In this document: positions 20,990 through 30,241 of the stretch, piece by piece
How the letters are laid out: every line of letters begins with the position of its first letter
Position numbering within the stretch: position 1 is the first letter of the stretch
NCBI RefSeq assembly: GCF_000332315.1
Contig: NZ_KB235938.1
Coordinates: forward strand, 315,155 to 349,141
DNA: 33,987 nucleotides
DNA from: Prochlorothrix hollandica PCC 9006 = CALU 1027
GTDB taxonomy: Bacteria; Cyanobacteriota; Cyanobacteriia; Prochlorotrichales; Prochlorotrichaceae
Reading direction: 5' to 3'
Program-made: the position numbers and the translations under genes
Notes under the pieces: model-generated
Seen by the model: the letters and a program-made list of their open reading frames with translations, nothing else
What the model was told of the DNA's origin: nothing
Databases searched by the model: none

Positions 20990-22804
20990 ATGATATTTTC
21001 CAACAATCTTATTCATATCCTTGGACACTATACTTCTGAAAATAAGGATTCACTGACAAACCTGCTAAATACTCAGTATAGTGATAACAATAAATTTTTT
21101 AAATCATTTTTTCAATTAAAGAATCTTGTTCTATCTCTTGCCTCAAGAAATACTATTGAGACCGAACCTCGTAACTTTTCTCATCAAGATTGGTATATTT
21201 GGTTAATTGGTGAAGTTTATCAATGTAACGCTATCGGGTTTGACGCTAAAAATTCTAATTGCCTAGACCATCAGGATTTTGGACACTTTCTTATTGATAA
21301 AATATGCAGTCCTAGAAACTGGAAAGCTTTACAAGAAATTGATGGACAATTTATTTGTGTATTTTATAGCAGGTCAGAAGAAGCTTTGTATATCGTCAAT
21401 GATCGCTTTGGTGGTATTCCGTTATACTACTCTGTTGCATCTAATCAATTTTTCTTTTCTACCAGTCTAAATTCGATCGCCACTCTGCCTAACTTTAACT
21501 ATCAACCAGATGAGGAAGCGTTAAAAGAATCCATTAATTTCGGTGGTTTTAGGCTAGGTGATCGCACTGGTGTTGCTGGCATCAAAATACTGCCTTGGGC
21601 TTCGGTTTTAGAATTTAAACTAGAATCACCGCCTCGGTTAATCAGATATTGGAATCCTCAAGATACTCAAAGACAAAACTTATCCAATAACTTAGAAGAT
21701 TTAGTTGAAGAAGCCTATCACCTTTGGCAATTAGCGATCGTTAGACGAGTTGTAGATCTCAAAATCCCCGGTCAAACACTAAGTGGCGGGTTAGATAGTC
21801 GAGCGATATTAGCTGAAGTCCACGAACGGTTTCCTCAGTGGACAGGTATTAGTTTTGGTGTGCCTAATTGTGATGATGTAAGGTATGCTTTTCAAGCATC
21901 TCAAGCAACTGCAATACGTTATATATGTCATCCAATGTATTACGGCTTTAGTGAATACTGGTTTGAAAAACGTCTAGGTTATGTGTGGGAATCGGACGGG
22001 ATGGTAGATTTTTCTAATTTATTACACTGGGAAACTTTACCTCTACAAGAAATGCTTTTTGATGGACATATTTCAGGATTTATCGGTGATGTAATAGGTG
22101 GAGGAAGTTGGGACGAAGTTAAAGACGTTAAATCCTTTTTAAACCGACTGCCTTTCTATGACACTAATCTGGGGATTGATTCAGCTAAAGCAAAAGAAGG
22201 AGTAGACTCAATACTCAAAAATACAACGGACAGAAAAATTAAATATGTCTTTTATGAAGCTAAGGTATCACAGCAGACTAATCTACTATTTCAAGCTCCT
22301 TATAATCGCATTAAAGTCAGGAAGCCATTTGTTGATTACCAATTGTTTGACTTTTTTGAGTCTTTATCAGATGAAGTAAGAAAATTGCTTTATCCTACGA
22401 TGCTCAAAAGTAAATACCCCAGTTTATATCAGCATATCCCCAACCAAAAAACGGGAATGCCTATTCTCACTCCATCGTGGAAGTTGAATATAGAACGGGC
22501 AAGAAGATTAATTTATCGAAAAACCCAGCCTTCACTCAAGAAATTAGGCTTCAACTGTGAACCTAGAGCTAGACTTTTTTTAGATGATTACAAGGCTGTT
22601 AATATTGGAGACACTAAACACAAAATTCGAGAGTTACTTTTGTCTAATGATTCAATAGTCAAAGAAGTTTTGGACCAAGAGCGATTAGAGAAGTTTATAT
22701 CTGCTTGGCTCGATTTTGGTAATGCACCAACCAATGCGATCGGTGCTATGATTTCTTTTGAGGTTTTTCATCAAGAAATTAAAAAAAGGAGGCTTAACTA
22801 TTAG
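20990..22804 (+). CDS. Asparagine-synthetase-like protein lacking the glutaminase cysteine
   Basis: 604 residues. The N-terminal Ntn-like domain is recognisable (QEIDGQFICVFYSRSEEALYIVNDRFGGIPLYY, about 118-150), but there is no Cys2: the protein begins MIFSNNLIHILG, so it should not hydrolyse glutamine. The synthetase domain has the ATP-pyrophosphatase loop LSGGLDSRAILAEV near 260. In sugar-polymer clusters such AsnB-like proteins are thought to amidate sugar acids or related groups; the exact substrate is unknown. It is intact and lies in the polysaccharide operon between the broken methyltransferase and an acyltransferase. Confidence 0.82.
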   Translation: MIFSNNLIHILGHYTSENKDSLTNLLNTQYSDNNKFFKSFFQLKNLVLSLASRNTIETEPRNFSHQDWYIWLIGEVYQCNAIGFDAKNSNCLDHQDFGHFLIDKICSPRNWKALQEIDGQFICVFYSRSEEALYIVNDRFGGIPLYYSVASNQFFFSTSLNSIATLPNFNYQPDEEALKESINFGGFRLGDRTGVAGIKILPWASVLEFKLESPPRLIRYWNPQDTQRQNLSNNLEDLVEEAYHLWQLAIVRRVVDLKIPGQTLSGGLDSRAILAEVHERFPQWTGISFGVPNCDDVRYAFQASQATAIRYICHPMYYGFSEYWFEKRLGYVWESDGMVDFSNLLHWETLPLQEMLFDGHISGFIGDVIGGGSWDEVKDVKSFLNRLPFYDTNLGIDSAKAKEGVDSILKNTTDRKIKYVFYEAKVSQQTNLLFQAPYNRIKVRKPFVDYQLFDFFESLSDEVRKLLYPTMLKSKYPSLYQHIPNQKTGMPILTPSWKLNIERARRLIYRKTQPSLKKLGFNCEPRARLFLDDYKAVNIGDTKHKIRELLLSNDSIVKEVLDQERLEKFISAWLDFGNAPTNAIGAMISFEVFHQEIKKRRLNY

Positions 22805-22809
22805 CCAAC

Positions 22810-22932
22810 TTGATCTCTACTTCTTTGTGGGGTGCAGACTGTTGGGAAAAGCCCTTAGATGTGTGGGAGAAAGATCCAAATTCTTTATTTAGAATCTTAA
22901 CCATTTTGCATTATATAAATAAAAATCCTTAA
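22810..22932 (+). other. Short open frame, possible gene remnant
   Basis: In the 135-bp gap after the AsnB-like gene, a frame reads LWGADCWEKPLDVWEKDPN then SLFRILTILHYINKNP and stop, preceded only by a TTG. Amino-acid composition is protein-like and suggests the C-terminus of a lost gene or a frameshifted extension. The family is not recognised. Confidence 0.3.
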
Positions 22933-22939
22933 AGCAAAA

Positions 22940-23623
22940 ATGAAAAATCCTATAAAACATATTAATTGGTTATCTGCTTTTCATATAATGCGTAGCATTA
23001 ATTTTCATTTATCTCATCATGTGGTTAAGAATTCTATATCGAAAAAGTATTTAGGGCTTTGTTCTTATATGGATGCTTTTACTAACGTTTACTTTGAAAA
23101 GAATTCTGTTGTTGAATTTAATAACGAAGGTTTTTTAGTCTTTGGAACAGAAAGAAGTAGCTTTCAGGGATGGGCTAAGCCCAATTCTCTTTTTTTAAGA
23201 AGCGCAGGAAGACTCATTATTAATGGTTATAATGAGATTGGGCGAGGCTCATTGGTATGGATTTTAGATAACGGAACAATTACGCTGTCAGGTAATTCCT
23301 ATACAGCAGGAAACAATATGTTGGTTTCTAAATCAAGTATTGAAATTGGTAAAGACTGTTGTATCGCTTGGGGAGTGACAATTTGTGATCATGATTTTCA
23401 TAAATATTATGTTAATGGAATTCAACAAACTGAAACATCGCCAATAGTCATTGAAGATAGCGTTTGGATTGGAATGAATGCAACTATCCTAAAAGGAGTC
23501 AGGATAGGAAGCGGTGCAATAGTGGGCGCTCATTCAGTTGTCACAAAGGATGTTCCTTCAAAAGCGATCGTAGCGGGGAATCCTGCGCGGATTATTAAAG
23601 AGAATGTTGAATTTTACGGCTAG
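22940..23623 (+). CDS. Hexapeptide-repeat acyltransferase (left-handed beta-helix)
   Basis: 227 residues. The C-terminal two-thirds is a hexapeptide-repeat helix (EIGKDCCIAWGVTICDHDFH, then SVWIGMNATILKGVRIGSGAIVGAHSVVTKDVPSKAIVAGNPARII), the catalytic form of O-acetyltransferases such as the maltose/galactoside acetyltransferase and WbbJ types. The histidine in CDHDFHKYY is the likely catalytic base. It probably acetylates a sugar of the exported glycan using acetyl-CoA. No signal peptide, so cytoplasmic. Confidence 0.9.
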   Translation: MKNPIKHINWLSAFHIMRSINFHLSHHVVKNSISKKYLGLCSYMDAFTNVYFEKNSVVEFNNEGFLVFGTERSSFQGWAKPNSLFLRSAGRLIINGYNEIGRGSLVWILDNGTITLSGNSYTAGNNMLVSKSSIEIGKDCCIAWGVTICDHDFHKYYVNGIQQTETSPIVIEDSVWIGMNATILKGVRIGSGAIVGAHSVVTKDVPSKAIVAGNPARIIKENVEFYG

Positions 23624-23647
23624 TTTACTATCAAATCTACCCTAGTT

Positions 23648-24853
23648 ATGCAAGAAAATACAGAAATAAATACTTATATGCCTTTACTAAATAAGAGGGT
23701 AACTATCTTATTGCCTGGCAATACTATTTTCGGTCAGGAGCGCGCATTAGTTGCATTGGGAGAGCTAATTCGTGATTGCGGAGGAAATGTCGATTTTATA
23801 ATTCACAAACAATGGGGCATTGGAGAAATATCTAACTATCTCGAAAATAAAAAATTCGCTTGGGAAGTTTATCCTTTCGGAACTTTGTGGATGAAAAATA
23901 GACCTAAGGTTATTTTTTTTAATCTTATCTCATTATTTATATGTTCCTGTAAGTTTTTATCTTTTAAGATTAAGAGGAAACCTGATTTATTGATTTGTGG
24001 TAACTACACATTTACTTGGTATATATTACCAGCGATTTTTGTAACACGACAGAAATTATTGTTTAGATTTGGTGATGTACTACCATCACATAATATAGTT
24101 CTAAAGCTATTGAATAAATTAATTCTTTTGTGTTCATCAGAAGTAGTATCAAATTGTTGTTATTTGTCAAACTGTATATCTCAGGAATTTAATATTGATA
24201 AACCCTTAGTTATATACAATAAATCTGCGCTCGAAAAAAAACTGAGTCATAAGCAGGTTGCCAACAAAAAAACAAAAAACCTACTCGATACTATAAAAAT
24301 CTTATATGTTGGTCAAATCTCGGAGCATAAGGGCGTAGATATTTTACTTAACGCTGTTACTAGAATCCTTGAAAGCCAAAAGTATAACATCGAGTTATAT
24401 TTGGTAGGTAAACCCTCTGGTGTAGATAAAGAGCAGATAAACAGTTTATCATTAAAAATAAATGATACTTGCAAATTATTTCCCGAAAAAGTTCATTGGA
24501 TACGTGACTCAAATGACCCTGTAAGCTACTATGAATCTAGCGATATTCATGTCTGCCCATCGCTTTGGGCAGAGCCTTCGCCAAACGTGGTATTTGAAGC
24601 TAAGTCTTTTGCGTTGCCATCTGTGATTTTTCCAGTTGGAGGATTGCCTGAACTAGTAGAACACATGGTTGATGGTTTTATATGTAAATCAACATCAGAA
24701 ATGGGGTTGATTGAGGGAATCAGTTACTTTCTTGAAAACCCAAATCAAAGAAATAACTGTTCAAAAATGGCTCTGCTTTCTTCGGAAAATAAGTTTTCAG
24801 CGTCTTCTTACCGCCATTCTTGGTTAAGATGCTTGCAAACTATTCTTGCATAA
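23648..24853 (+). CDS. Glycosyltransferase family 4
   Basis: 401 residues, GT-B fold. The N-terminal domain begins RVTILLPGNTIFGQERALVALG. The C-terminal nucleotide-sugar domain has ILYVGQISEHKGVDILLNAV (about 219-238) and HVCPSLWAEPSPNVVFEAKSFALPSVIFPVGGLPELV, with the E-x7-E-like donor-binding motif (E of AEPSP and E of FEAKS). It transfers a sugar to the growing glycan on the cytoplasmic face. The 3' end overlaps the longest frame of the next gene but not its preferred start. Confidence 0.9.
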   Translation: MQENTEINTYMPLLNKRVTILLPGNTIFGQERALVALGELIRDCGGNVDFIIHKQWGIGEISNYLENKKFAWEVYPFGTLWMKNRPKVIFFNLISLFICSCKFLSFKIKRKPDLLICGNYTFTWYILPAIFVTRQKLLFRFGDVLPSHNIVLKLLNKLILLCSSEVVSNCCYLSNCISQEFNIDKPLVIYNKSALEKKLSHKQVANKKTKNLLDTIKILYVGQISEHKGVDILLNAVTRILESQKYNIELYLVGKPSGVDKEQINSLSLKINDTCKLFPEKVHWIRDSNDPVSYYESSDIHVCPSLWAEPSPNVVFEAKSFALPSVIFPVGGLPELVEHMVDGFICKSTSEMGLIEGISYFLENPNQRNNCSKMALLSSENKFSASSYRHSWLRCLQTILA

Positions 24854-24891
24854 ATATTTGTCAAAACAAAAATAACAACGACAACAAAACT

Positions 24892-25599
24892 ATGAGTACT
24901 CAAAATAGACTGAATCGAGTGACAAATAAAATTATTACAGGACATGAAAATAGTAGTTTTCGTAAATCCAGATTTCATGATGCCAAAGGTAATTTTATTG
25001 GTTGGAGTCGTTTAATTAAACATACTCCTATTGCTGTTATGACAACTCTAGCTCGTGTCTTATTTGGATATCGATTCCAGTTGCCATGGATATCATACCA
25101 AAGCATATTTTTATTTAACTCATTTTTAAACAAAGATAAGTGTGTCTTTGAATTTGGCTCTGGTATGTCAACCGTTTGGTATGCAAAACATTCTAAATTT
25201 GTAACTGCGGTAGAAGACGATGGTGATTGGTATGCAATGATTGACAAAAGTATAAAAACAATGGATATTGTTAATGTCGATTACATTTTTTGTGAATCTG
25301 CTGAAGACTATACCTCTATTATCTCCAAAAAGGATACGAAGTTCGATCTTATTGTTGTTGATGGTAGCTGTAGAGATGTGTGTATGCAAAACGCCATCAA
25401 ATTCGTTAATATAGGTGGAATCATTTATTTAGATAATTCAGATGCATATGCTTACCATGATTTGAATAATGACCATGTACGCCAAGCAGAAATTACTGCT
25501 ATCGAATTTGCCCGTAAAAATAATTTTAAATTTGAATTTGTTACAGACTTTTCTCCTGGACAACTTTTTGTTCATCAGGCATTAATAATTTTCTGTTAA
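24892..25599 (+). CDS. Class I SAM-dependent methyltransferase-like protein
   Basis: 235 residues from ATG 24892 (MSTQNRLNRVTNK). An earlier start at 24820 overlaps the previous gene and is less likely. A Rossmann signature is visible as KCVFEFGSGMSTVWYAKHSKFVTAVEDD (motif I plus acidic end of strand 2), followed by FDLIVVDGSCRDVC and GGIIYLDNSD, the pattern of Methyltransf_24-type or FkbM-like proteins. Substrate unknown, presumably a glycan component. Low GC throughout. Confidence 0.75.
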   Translation: MSTQNRLNRVTNKIITGHENSSFRKSRFHDAKGNFIGWSRLIKHTPIAVMTTLARVLFGYRFQLPWISYQSIFLFNSFLNKDKCVFEFGSGMSTVWYAKHSKFVTAVEDDGDWYAMIDKSIKTMDIVNVDYIFCESAEDYTSIISKKDTKFDLIVVDGSCRDVCMQNAIKFVNIGGIIYLDNSDAYAYHDLNNDHVRQAEITAIEFARKNNFKFEFVTDFSPGQLFVHQALIIFC

Positions 25600-25675
25600 A
25601 TTGATTACTGATGGCTCTTCAACATACTTGCCCATAAACTAATACTTCTTGAATAAATTAAGGTCAAATTAAATC

Positions 25676-26278
25676 ATGCAAGCAAAAACTTTAATTCATA
25701 CCGTTAAATACTTTCTAGGCATTGATAGTGCGGATACCCAAACTTCTCTCAATGAAAGAGATGCCTTGAAACATTTGGCAAAAAATGCGAGTAAGGTGTT
25801 GGAAATTGGTGTTTTTGAAGGACATTCCACCAAATTACTGGCTGAGTCCATGAGTTCTTCGGGAATACTCTATGCGATCGATCCTTTTTTTGCTGGTCGT
25901 TTAGGTATTAGCTATGGAGAATTAATTAGCCGATCGCAAATCAGCAAGGCTTGTCAGCAGAACAAAGGAGTTCGAGTTAAGATCTTAAAAGATCTTAGCC
26001 ATATTGTAGCTCAGAAAAATACAGACTTATGTGATTTAGATTTAATTTTCATTGATGGGGATCATTCCTTAGAAGGCATTACAAGAGATTGGCAAGATTG
26101 GTCTGAAAGAGTAAAGAAAGGGGGAGTTATAGCTCTTCATGATACTAAAGTTCCTGCCTACAATCCAAATGTTGCAAATTTAGGGAGTTTTCAATATTTT
26201 GAGTCTCATATTAAACACGATCAGGGTTATGAATTGCTTGAACAAATAGATTCTCTCAGTGTTTTACAAAGAAAATAA
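25676..26278 (+). CDS. Class I SAM-dependent methyltransferase (Methyltransf_24 type)
   Basis: 200 residues: KVLEIGVFEGHSTKLLAESM (motif I, about 40-60), GILYAIDPFFAGR (strand 2 acid), DLDLIFIDGDHSLEGITRDW and GGVIALHDTKVPAYNP. The DGDHS...HDT arrangement is typical of cephalosporin-hydroxylase or macrocin-O-methyltransferase-like proteins found in surface-polysaccharide clusters. Complete, no lesion seen. Confidence 0.85.
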   Translation: MQAKTLIHTVKYFLGIDSADTQTSLNERDALKHLAKNASKVLEIGVFEGHSTKLLAESMSSSGILYAIDPFFAGRLGISYGELISRSQISKACQQNKGVRVKILKDLSHIVAQKNTDLCDLDLIFIDGDHSLEGITRDWQDWSERVKKGGVIALHDTKVPAYNPNVANLGSFQYFESHIKHDQGYELLEQIDSLSVLQRK

Positions 26279-26835
26279 TTTCAAATAATATTAGTTAATG
26301 TCATTAAATTATCATTCGCACCAAGGTCAAGACAAAAGACAAATCTTTCAAGTAGTTGTCTGGGTAGTTTCTTTAATTTTTGGGACTTGGGGGTTACTCA
26401 CTCCTAATCCCTTAGAATCTTTTATATCCTGTTTGATTTTTCCGATTCTTTTCTCTCTACTGTGGAAATCGGGCGAGATTCCTGTATTACTTTTTGTCGC
26501 TAGTTTTCAATCCCTAGAGATTACTACTCCTGTTTTGAATGCCAATTTATTAGGTATAACCCTAGAAGAACAGTTTGGAGGATCAGAGTTAGCTTTGTCA
26601 TTTTACTTTAGTATAATCTCCATTATTATTCTTGTTTTCGGAATGAAAATGGGTTTAGGAAAGCAGTCAAATATTAATTTTTCTGAAATCAATCTTAACT
26701 CATTTCAATTGACACCTTCTCGCTTGGCAATTTTATATATTTTATTATTTGTTTTTTCGCTGTCTATACGTTCTTTTGCTTTTGCTAATCCCTCTATTAC
26801 ACAAGTTGTTTTACCCGTAGCTTCATTAAAATGGT

Positions 26836-28094
26836 GGCTCTCTGGGAATGAGGCCGTATAGTGTATAATAGGTTACGTCTTGAGTGAAGTCAGCTTATGT
26901 TCCTTTCTTTAAATCAAATCATTAAGATTCCTGGCTGGGAAGTATGGAATACCAACATAGAGAGTGACCGTATTACCTTTTTGCTAAGGTATTTGAACGA
27001 GATAGAGGTTTGTCATTTTTGTGGCTCGAAACAGATTTCCGTCCATAAAATCCGCAAAGTATCAGTAAGAGACTTAGAGTTTTTAGACAAGAAAACCTTT
27101 TTAGAATTAGAGAGACACCAATACTACTGCAATGAGTGTCGTAAATATTTTACTGAATCGTCCAGCGACATCGACTTTCAACGCGGAATGACAGAAAGAT
27201 ACAAAAATAGAATCTTTGAGAAAATTAAAAATTCAACGATTACCCATGTTGCTCAAGAAGAAGGTTTAACTTACGATCAAGTAAAAGGTATTTTAGAATC
27301 AAAATTTAATGGAAGCAACAATCTGAATTGCAATATCAATAAAATAAGTATAGATGAGTTCAGTCACCGTAAAGGTCAGGGAAACTTTGCGACAGTGATT
27401 TGTGATTTAGAAACAGCAAATCTCATCGAAGTGATTGACTCTCACCAACAGGATAAAATCATCGAAATCCTTATGGAGTGGCCGTTAGAGGTAAGAGAGG
27501 CTATTACAGAGGTTAGTGTAGATATGTGGGGCGGATTTACAAAAGTCATCCAAACTGTGTTCCCAAATGCACGTATTGTATATGATCGTTTTCATGTCAT
27601 GAAAATCTTGAATGAAGAACTTAATAAAATACGAAAACAGTGTAATTCGGTGCTTAAAGATCTCAAAATAAAGCATATCCGTAGCCTTATTCTAAAAAAC
27701 GGAACAGATCTTAATGACGAAGAAAAAAAGCTCCTAGAAATCATCCTGAAATCCTCTGAAAGGCTAAGCAATGCCTATCAGCTAAAGGAAGATTTTCGTC
27801 AAATCTATGAAACAGATCAAGAACCTGAAGTGGCTAAAGTTAAATTAGAAGAATGGTTAGCCAAAGCATCCAAATTTTATAGTCAAGTAATCACGACAAT
27901 CAAAAATCATTTTGATGGAATCTGTAATTACTTTTATAACCGTACAACTAGCGGTAAAATGGAGGGAATTAATAACAAAATAAAGGTTATCAAGCGTCAA
28001 GCTTATGGATTCACAAACTTTGATCATCTGAGAATGAGACTCCTCATAGCCTGTTCTCATTAGTTTTACTTATCAGCCTCATTCCCAGAGAGCC
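26836..28094 (+). mobile_element. ISL3-family insertion sequence, copy 2 (1259 bp, with target duplication)
   Basis: Inverted ends GGCTCTCTGGGAATGAGGC on both sides (19 bp). An 8-bp direct duplication, AAAATGGT, at 26828-26835 and 28095-28102 marks a simple, probably recent insertion. Same orientation as copy 1, 8.9 kb away. Confidence 0.96.
26897..28063 (+). CDS. ISL3 family transposase
   Basis: 388 residues, identical to the transposase at 16725 except Asn for His after EVW and Leu for Ile in the last ten residues. The zinc ribbon (CHFCGSKQ, CNECRKYF) and the DDE-domain segments are intact, so it should be active. Confidence 0.95.
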   Translation: MFLSLNQIIKIPGWEVWNTNIESDRITFLLRYLNEIEVCHFCGSKQISVHKIRKVSVRDLEFLDKKTFLELERHQYYCNECRKYFTESSSDIDFQRGMTERYKNRIFEKIKNSTITHVAQEEGLTYDQVKGILESKFNGSNNLNCNINKISIDEFSHRKGQGNFATVICDLETANLIEVIDSHQQDKIIEILMEWPLEVREAITEVSVDMWGGFTKVIQTVFPNARIVYDRFHVMKILNEELNKIRKQCNSVLKDLKIKHIRSLILKNGTDLNDEEKKLLEIILKSSERLSNAYQLKEDFRQIYETDQEPEVAKVKLEEWLAKASKFYSQVITTIKNHFDGICNYFYNRTTSGKMEGINNKIKVIKRQAYGFTNFDHLRMRLLIACSH

Positions 28095-29059
28095 AAAATG
28101 GTTTATAATTTTCTTAATTGGTTGGTCAGGTCTTCGACAAAATAATTTCAGGACTTTGATGTATATTGTACTCGCCATTGAGGTTATATTGGGTTTTAGT
28201 GGTTATTTTAGTGGTTTTAAGACAATTTTTTTCCTATTTATTGTTTTAGCTTCCGGTAAAATTAAGCGACTTAAAGATGTTCTTCGACCTATATACTTAT
28301 TCCTATTGATTGGTGTGTTAATTTTAACTACTTACTGGCAAAGTATTAAATTTGATTACCGAAATTATGTTAATTTAGGTTCTAACACTCAAACCATCCA
28401 GGTTTCTGGGGTGGATATAGTTAACTTTCACCTCAACAATATTAAAGATTTTAATTTAGAAGATTTTAATAGCGGCTTAGATTCTGGCTTGAGAAGATTG
28501 GGTTATTTAAACTTTTTTGCTTATAGTATCCGTCAAGTACCAGCAAGTATCCCTCACCAAAACGGCAGACTTTGGTTTGAGGTCATTCGTCATATTCTTA
28601 CGCCCCGAATATTATTCCCCGATAAACCACCCATCAACGATTCCGATCGAACCAATGAATTTACAAGATTAGGAGTTGCAGGAGCAGATAAAGGTACATC
28701 TATTAGTATTGGTTATATGGGAGAAAGTTATATTGATTTTGGATTTCCATTAATGTTATTTCCTATTTTCATTTTAGGTTATTTTTGGGGTGCATCTTAC
28801 CGATTGTTGATCAATATTCCTAAATACCCTATTTTAGGTTTAGCCGCCGGGACAATTTTTCTCTTAAGTTTTGGTATTTCTGTCGGTACTTCTAATATTA
28901 AAATGGTAGGTGGTGCTATTAGTACTTTGATAATTTATGTCTTTGTACTTAAATTCTTTGATCAAAGAGTTTGGAAACTGTTGGCCGCTAATCAAAGAAT
29001 CAAGAAAATTGTCTAAACATGAATTTTAATAATTCAAAAATGACGTTACTAATACTCGT

Positions 29060-30241
29060 ATGAAATTAGCGGTTATTACCTCTCATCCCATTCAATATTA
29101 TGCACCTTGGTTTCGTTATCTTAATGATCATACGGAACAGTTGGGTTTGAAAATAAAAATTTTTTATCTATGGGATTTTGGAGTCACTGAAAAACTAGAT
29201 GTGGGCTTTAAGAAATCTATTCAATGGGATATTCCGCTTCTAGAAGGTTATGAATACGAATTTGTAACCAATCTCAGTAAAGATCCTGGTACTCATCATT
29301 TTTGGGGATTGCAAAATCCTAACCTATTTAAGCAAGTTTATGATTACCAACCCAATGCTGTTTTATTAATGACCTACAATTACGCCAGTTTATATCAATT
29401 TATTTGGTCTTGGAAAAAAACAAATATCCCTTTAGTATTTCGTGGTGATTCGCATAGATTATTCGCAAATCAAAGAAGTTTAAAATTTAAATTAAAGCAC
29501 AATATTATTAAATTTATCTATAAAAACTTTTCAGCTTTTTTGTATGTGGGCAAGGCTAACTACGACTATTTCCGTATTCACGGAGTTCCTATAGAAAAGC
29601 TTTTTTTTGCACCCCATTCTGTAAATAACGATTACTTTTTTGAACAAGCTGAACAGGCTAGAATAAAGACAAAAATATGGAAGCAAGAATTGCAGATTGC
29701 AGAAGATAATCTGGTTATTTTATTTGCAGGTAAATTAGAAGAAAAAAAACGACCATTGGACTTATTAACAGCATTTACTCAAGCAAATCTATCTAATACC
29801 ACTTTACTTTTTGTAGGTGACGGAGAATTAGACAACAAATTAAAAAATCAGGCTAAATCCTTTCCTAATGTAAAGTTTGCTCCGTTTCAGAATCAAAGTT
29901 TAATGCCTCGTACTTATGCGATCGCCGATTTGTTTGTATTACCAAGTTATAGCGAAACTTGGGGGTTAGCGGTAAATGAAGCTATGTGCTTATCCCGCCC
30001 TATTATTGTCAGCGATCATGTCGGTTGTGCTTCGGATTTAGTAATTCCTGATCAAAATGGATTAATTTTTCCTGCGGGTAATATTAATGAGTTAGCACAA
30101 GTCATTAAAAAGGCTTGTGCTAATAAAGAAAGATTAAAAAATTGGGGTAAACGTAGTCGAGAGATAATTAATGATTATAGCTATGAGCGTTTAACAAATG
30201 GACTTTTGCAATCTTTAAAATACTTATCAATTATCAATTAA
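29060..30241 (+). CDS. Glycosyltransferase family 4
   Basis: 393 residues. The N-terminal domain starts MKLAVITSHPIQYYAPWFRY, a pattern seen in cyanobacterial and proteobacterial exopolysaccharide GT4 enzymes. The donor domain has VILFAGKLEEKKRPLDLLTA (lysine/arginine phosphate-binding loop, about 223-242) and ADLFVLPSYSETWGLAVNEAMCLSRPIIVSDHVG with the E-x7-E motif. The stop TAA is immediately followed by the ATG of the next glycosyltransferase (no gap), so the two are translationally coupled. Confidence 0.92.
   Translation: MKLAVITSHPIQYYAPWFRYLNDHTEQLGLKIKIFYLWDFGVTEKLDVGFKKSIQWDIPLLEGYEYEFVTNLSKDPGTHHFWGLQNPNLFKQVYDYQPNAVLLMTYNYASLYQFIWSWKKTNIPLVFRGDSHRLFANQRSLKFKLKHNIIKFIYKNFSAFLYVGKANYDYFRIHGVPIEKLFFAPHSVNNDYFFEQAEQARIKTKIWKQELQIAEDNLVILFAGKLEEKKRPLDLLTAFTQANLSNTTLLFVGDGELDNKLKNQAKSFPNVKFAPFQNQSLMPRTYAIADLFVLPSYSETWGLAVNEAMCLSRPIIVSDHVGCASDLVIPDQNGLIFPAGNINELAQVIKKACANKERLKNWGKRSREIINDYSYERLTNGLLQSLKYLSIIN

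Larger units (their letters stand above)
26298..29016 (+). pseudogene. Wzy-like oligosaccharide repeat-unit polymerase, interrupted by ISL3
   Basis: Two hydrophobic halves flank ISL3 copy 2. The first (26298 to the IS) ends ITQVVLPVASLKW. The second resumes FIIFLIGWSGLRQNNFRTLMYIVLAIEVIL and runs to 29016, with ANGRLWFEVIRHILTPRILFPDKPP-like text (residues HQNGRLWFEV...LFPDKP) typical of O-antigen polymerases. Removing the IS and one AAAATGGT copy (1267 bp) rejoins K-W-F in frame, predicting a 483-residue protein with about ten or more membrane segments. The insertion leaves the gene broken, so polymerisation by this gene is presumably lost. The frame restarting at 28156 is only the C-terminal half. 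Confidence 0.9.

Noticed and set aside
16664-28094. Composite transposon made of the two ISL3 copies
   Set aside because: Copy 2 has its own 8-bp target duplication and there is no shared duplication around the pair, so independent insertion is more likely.
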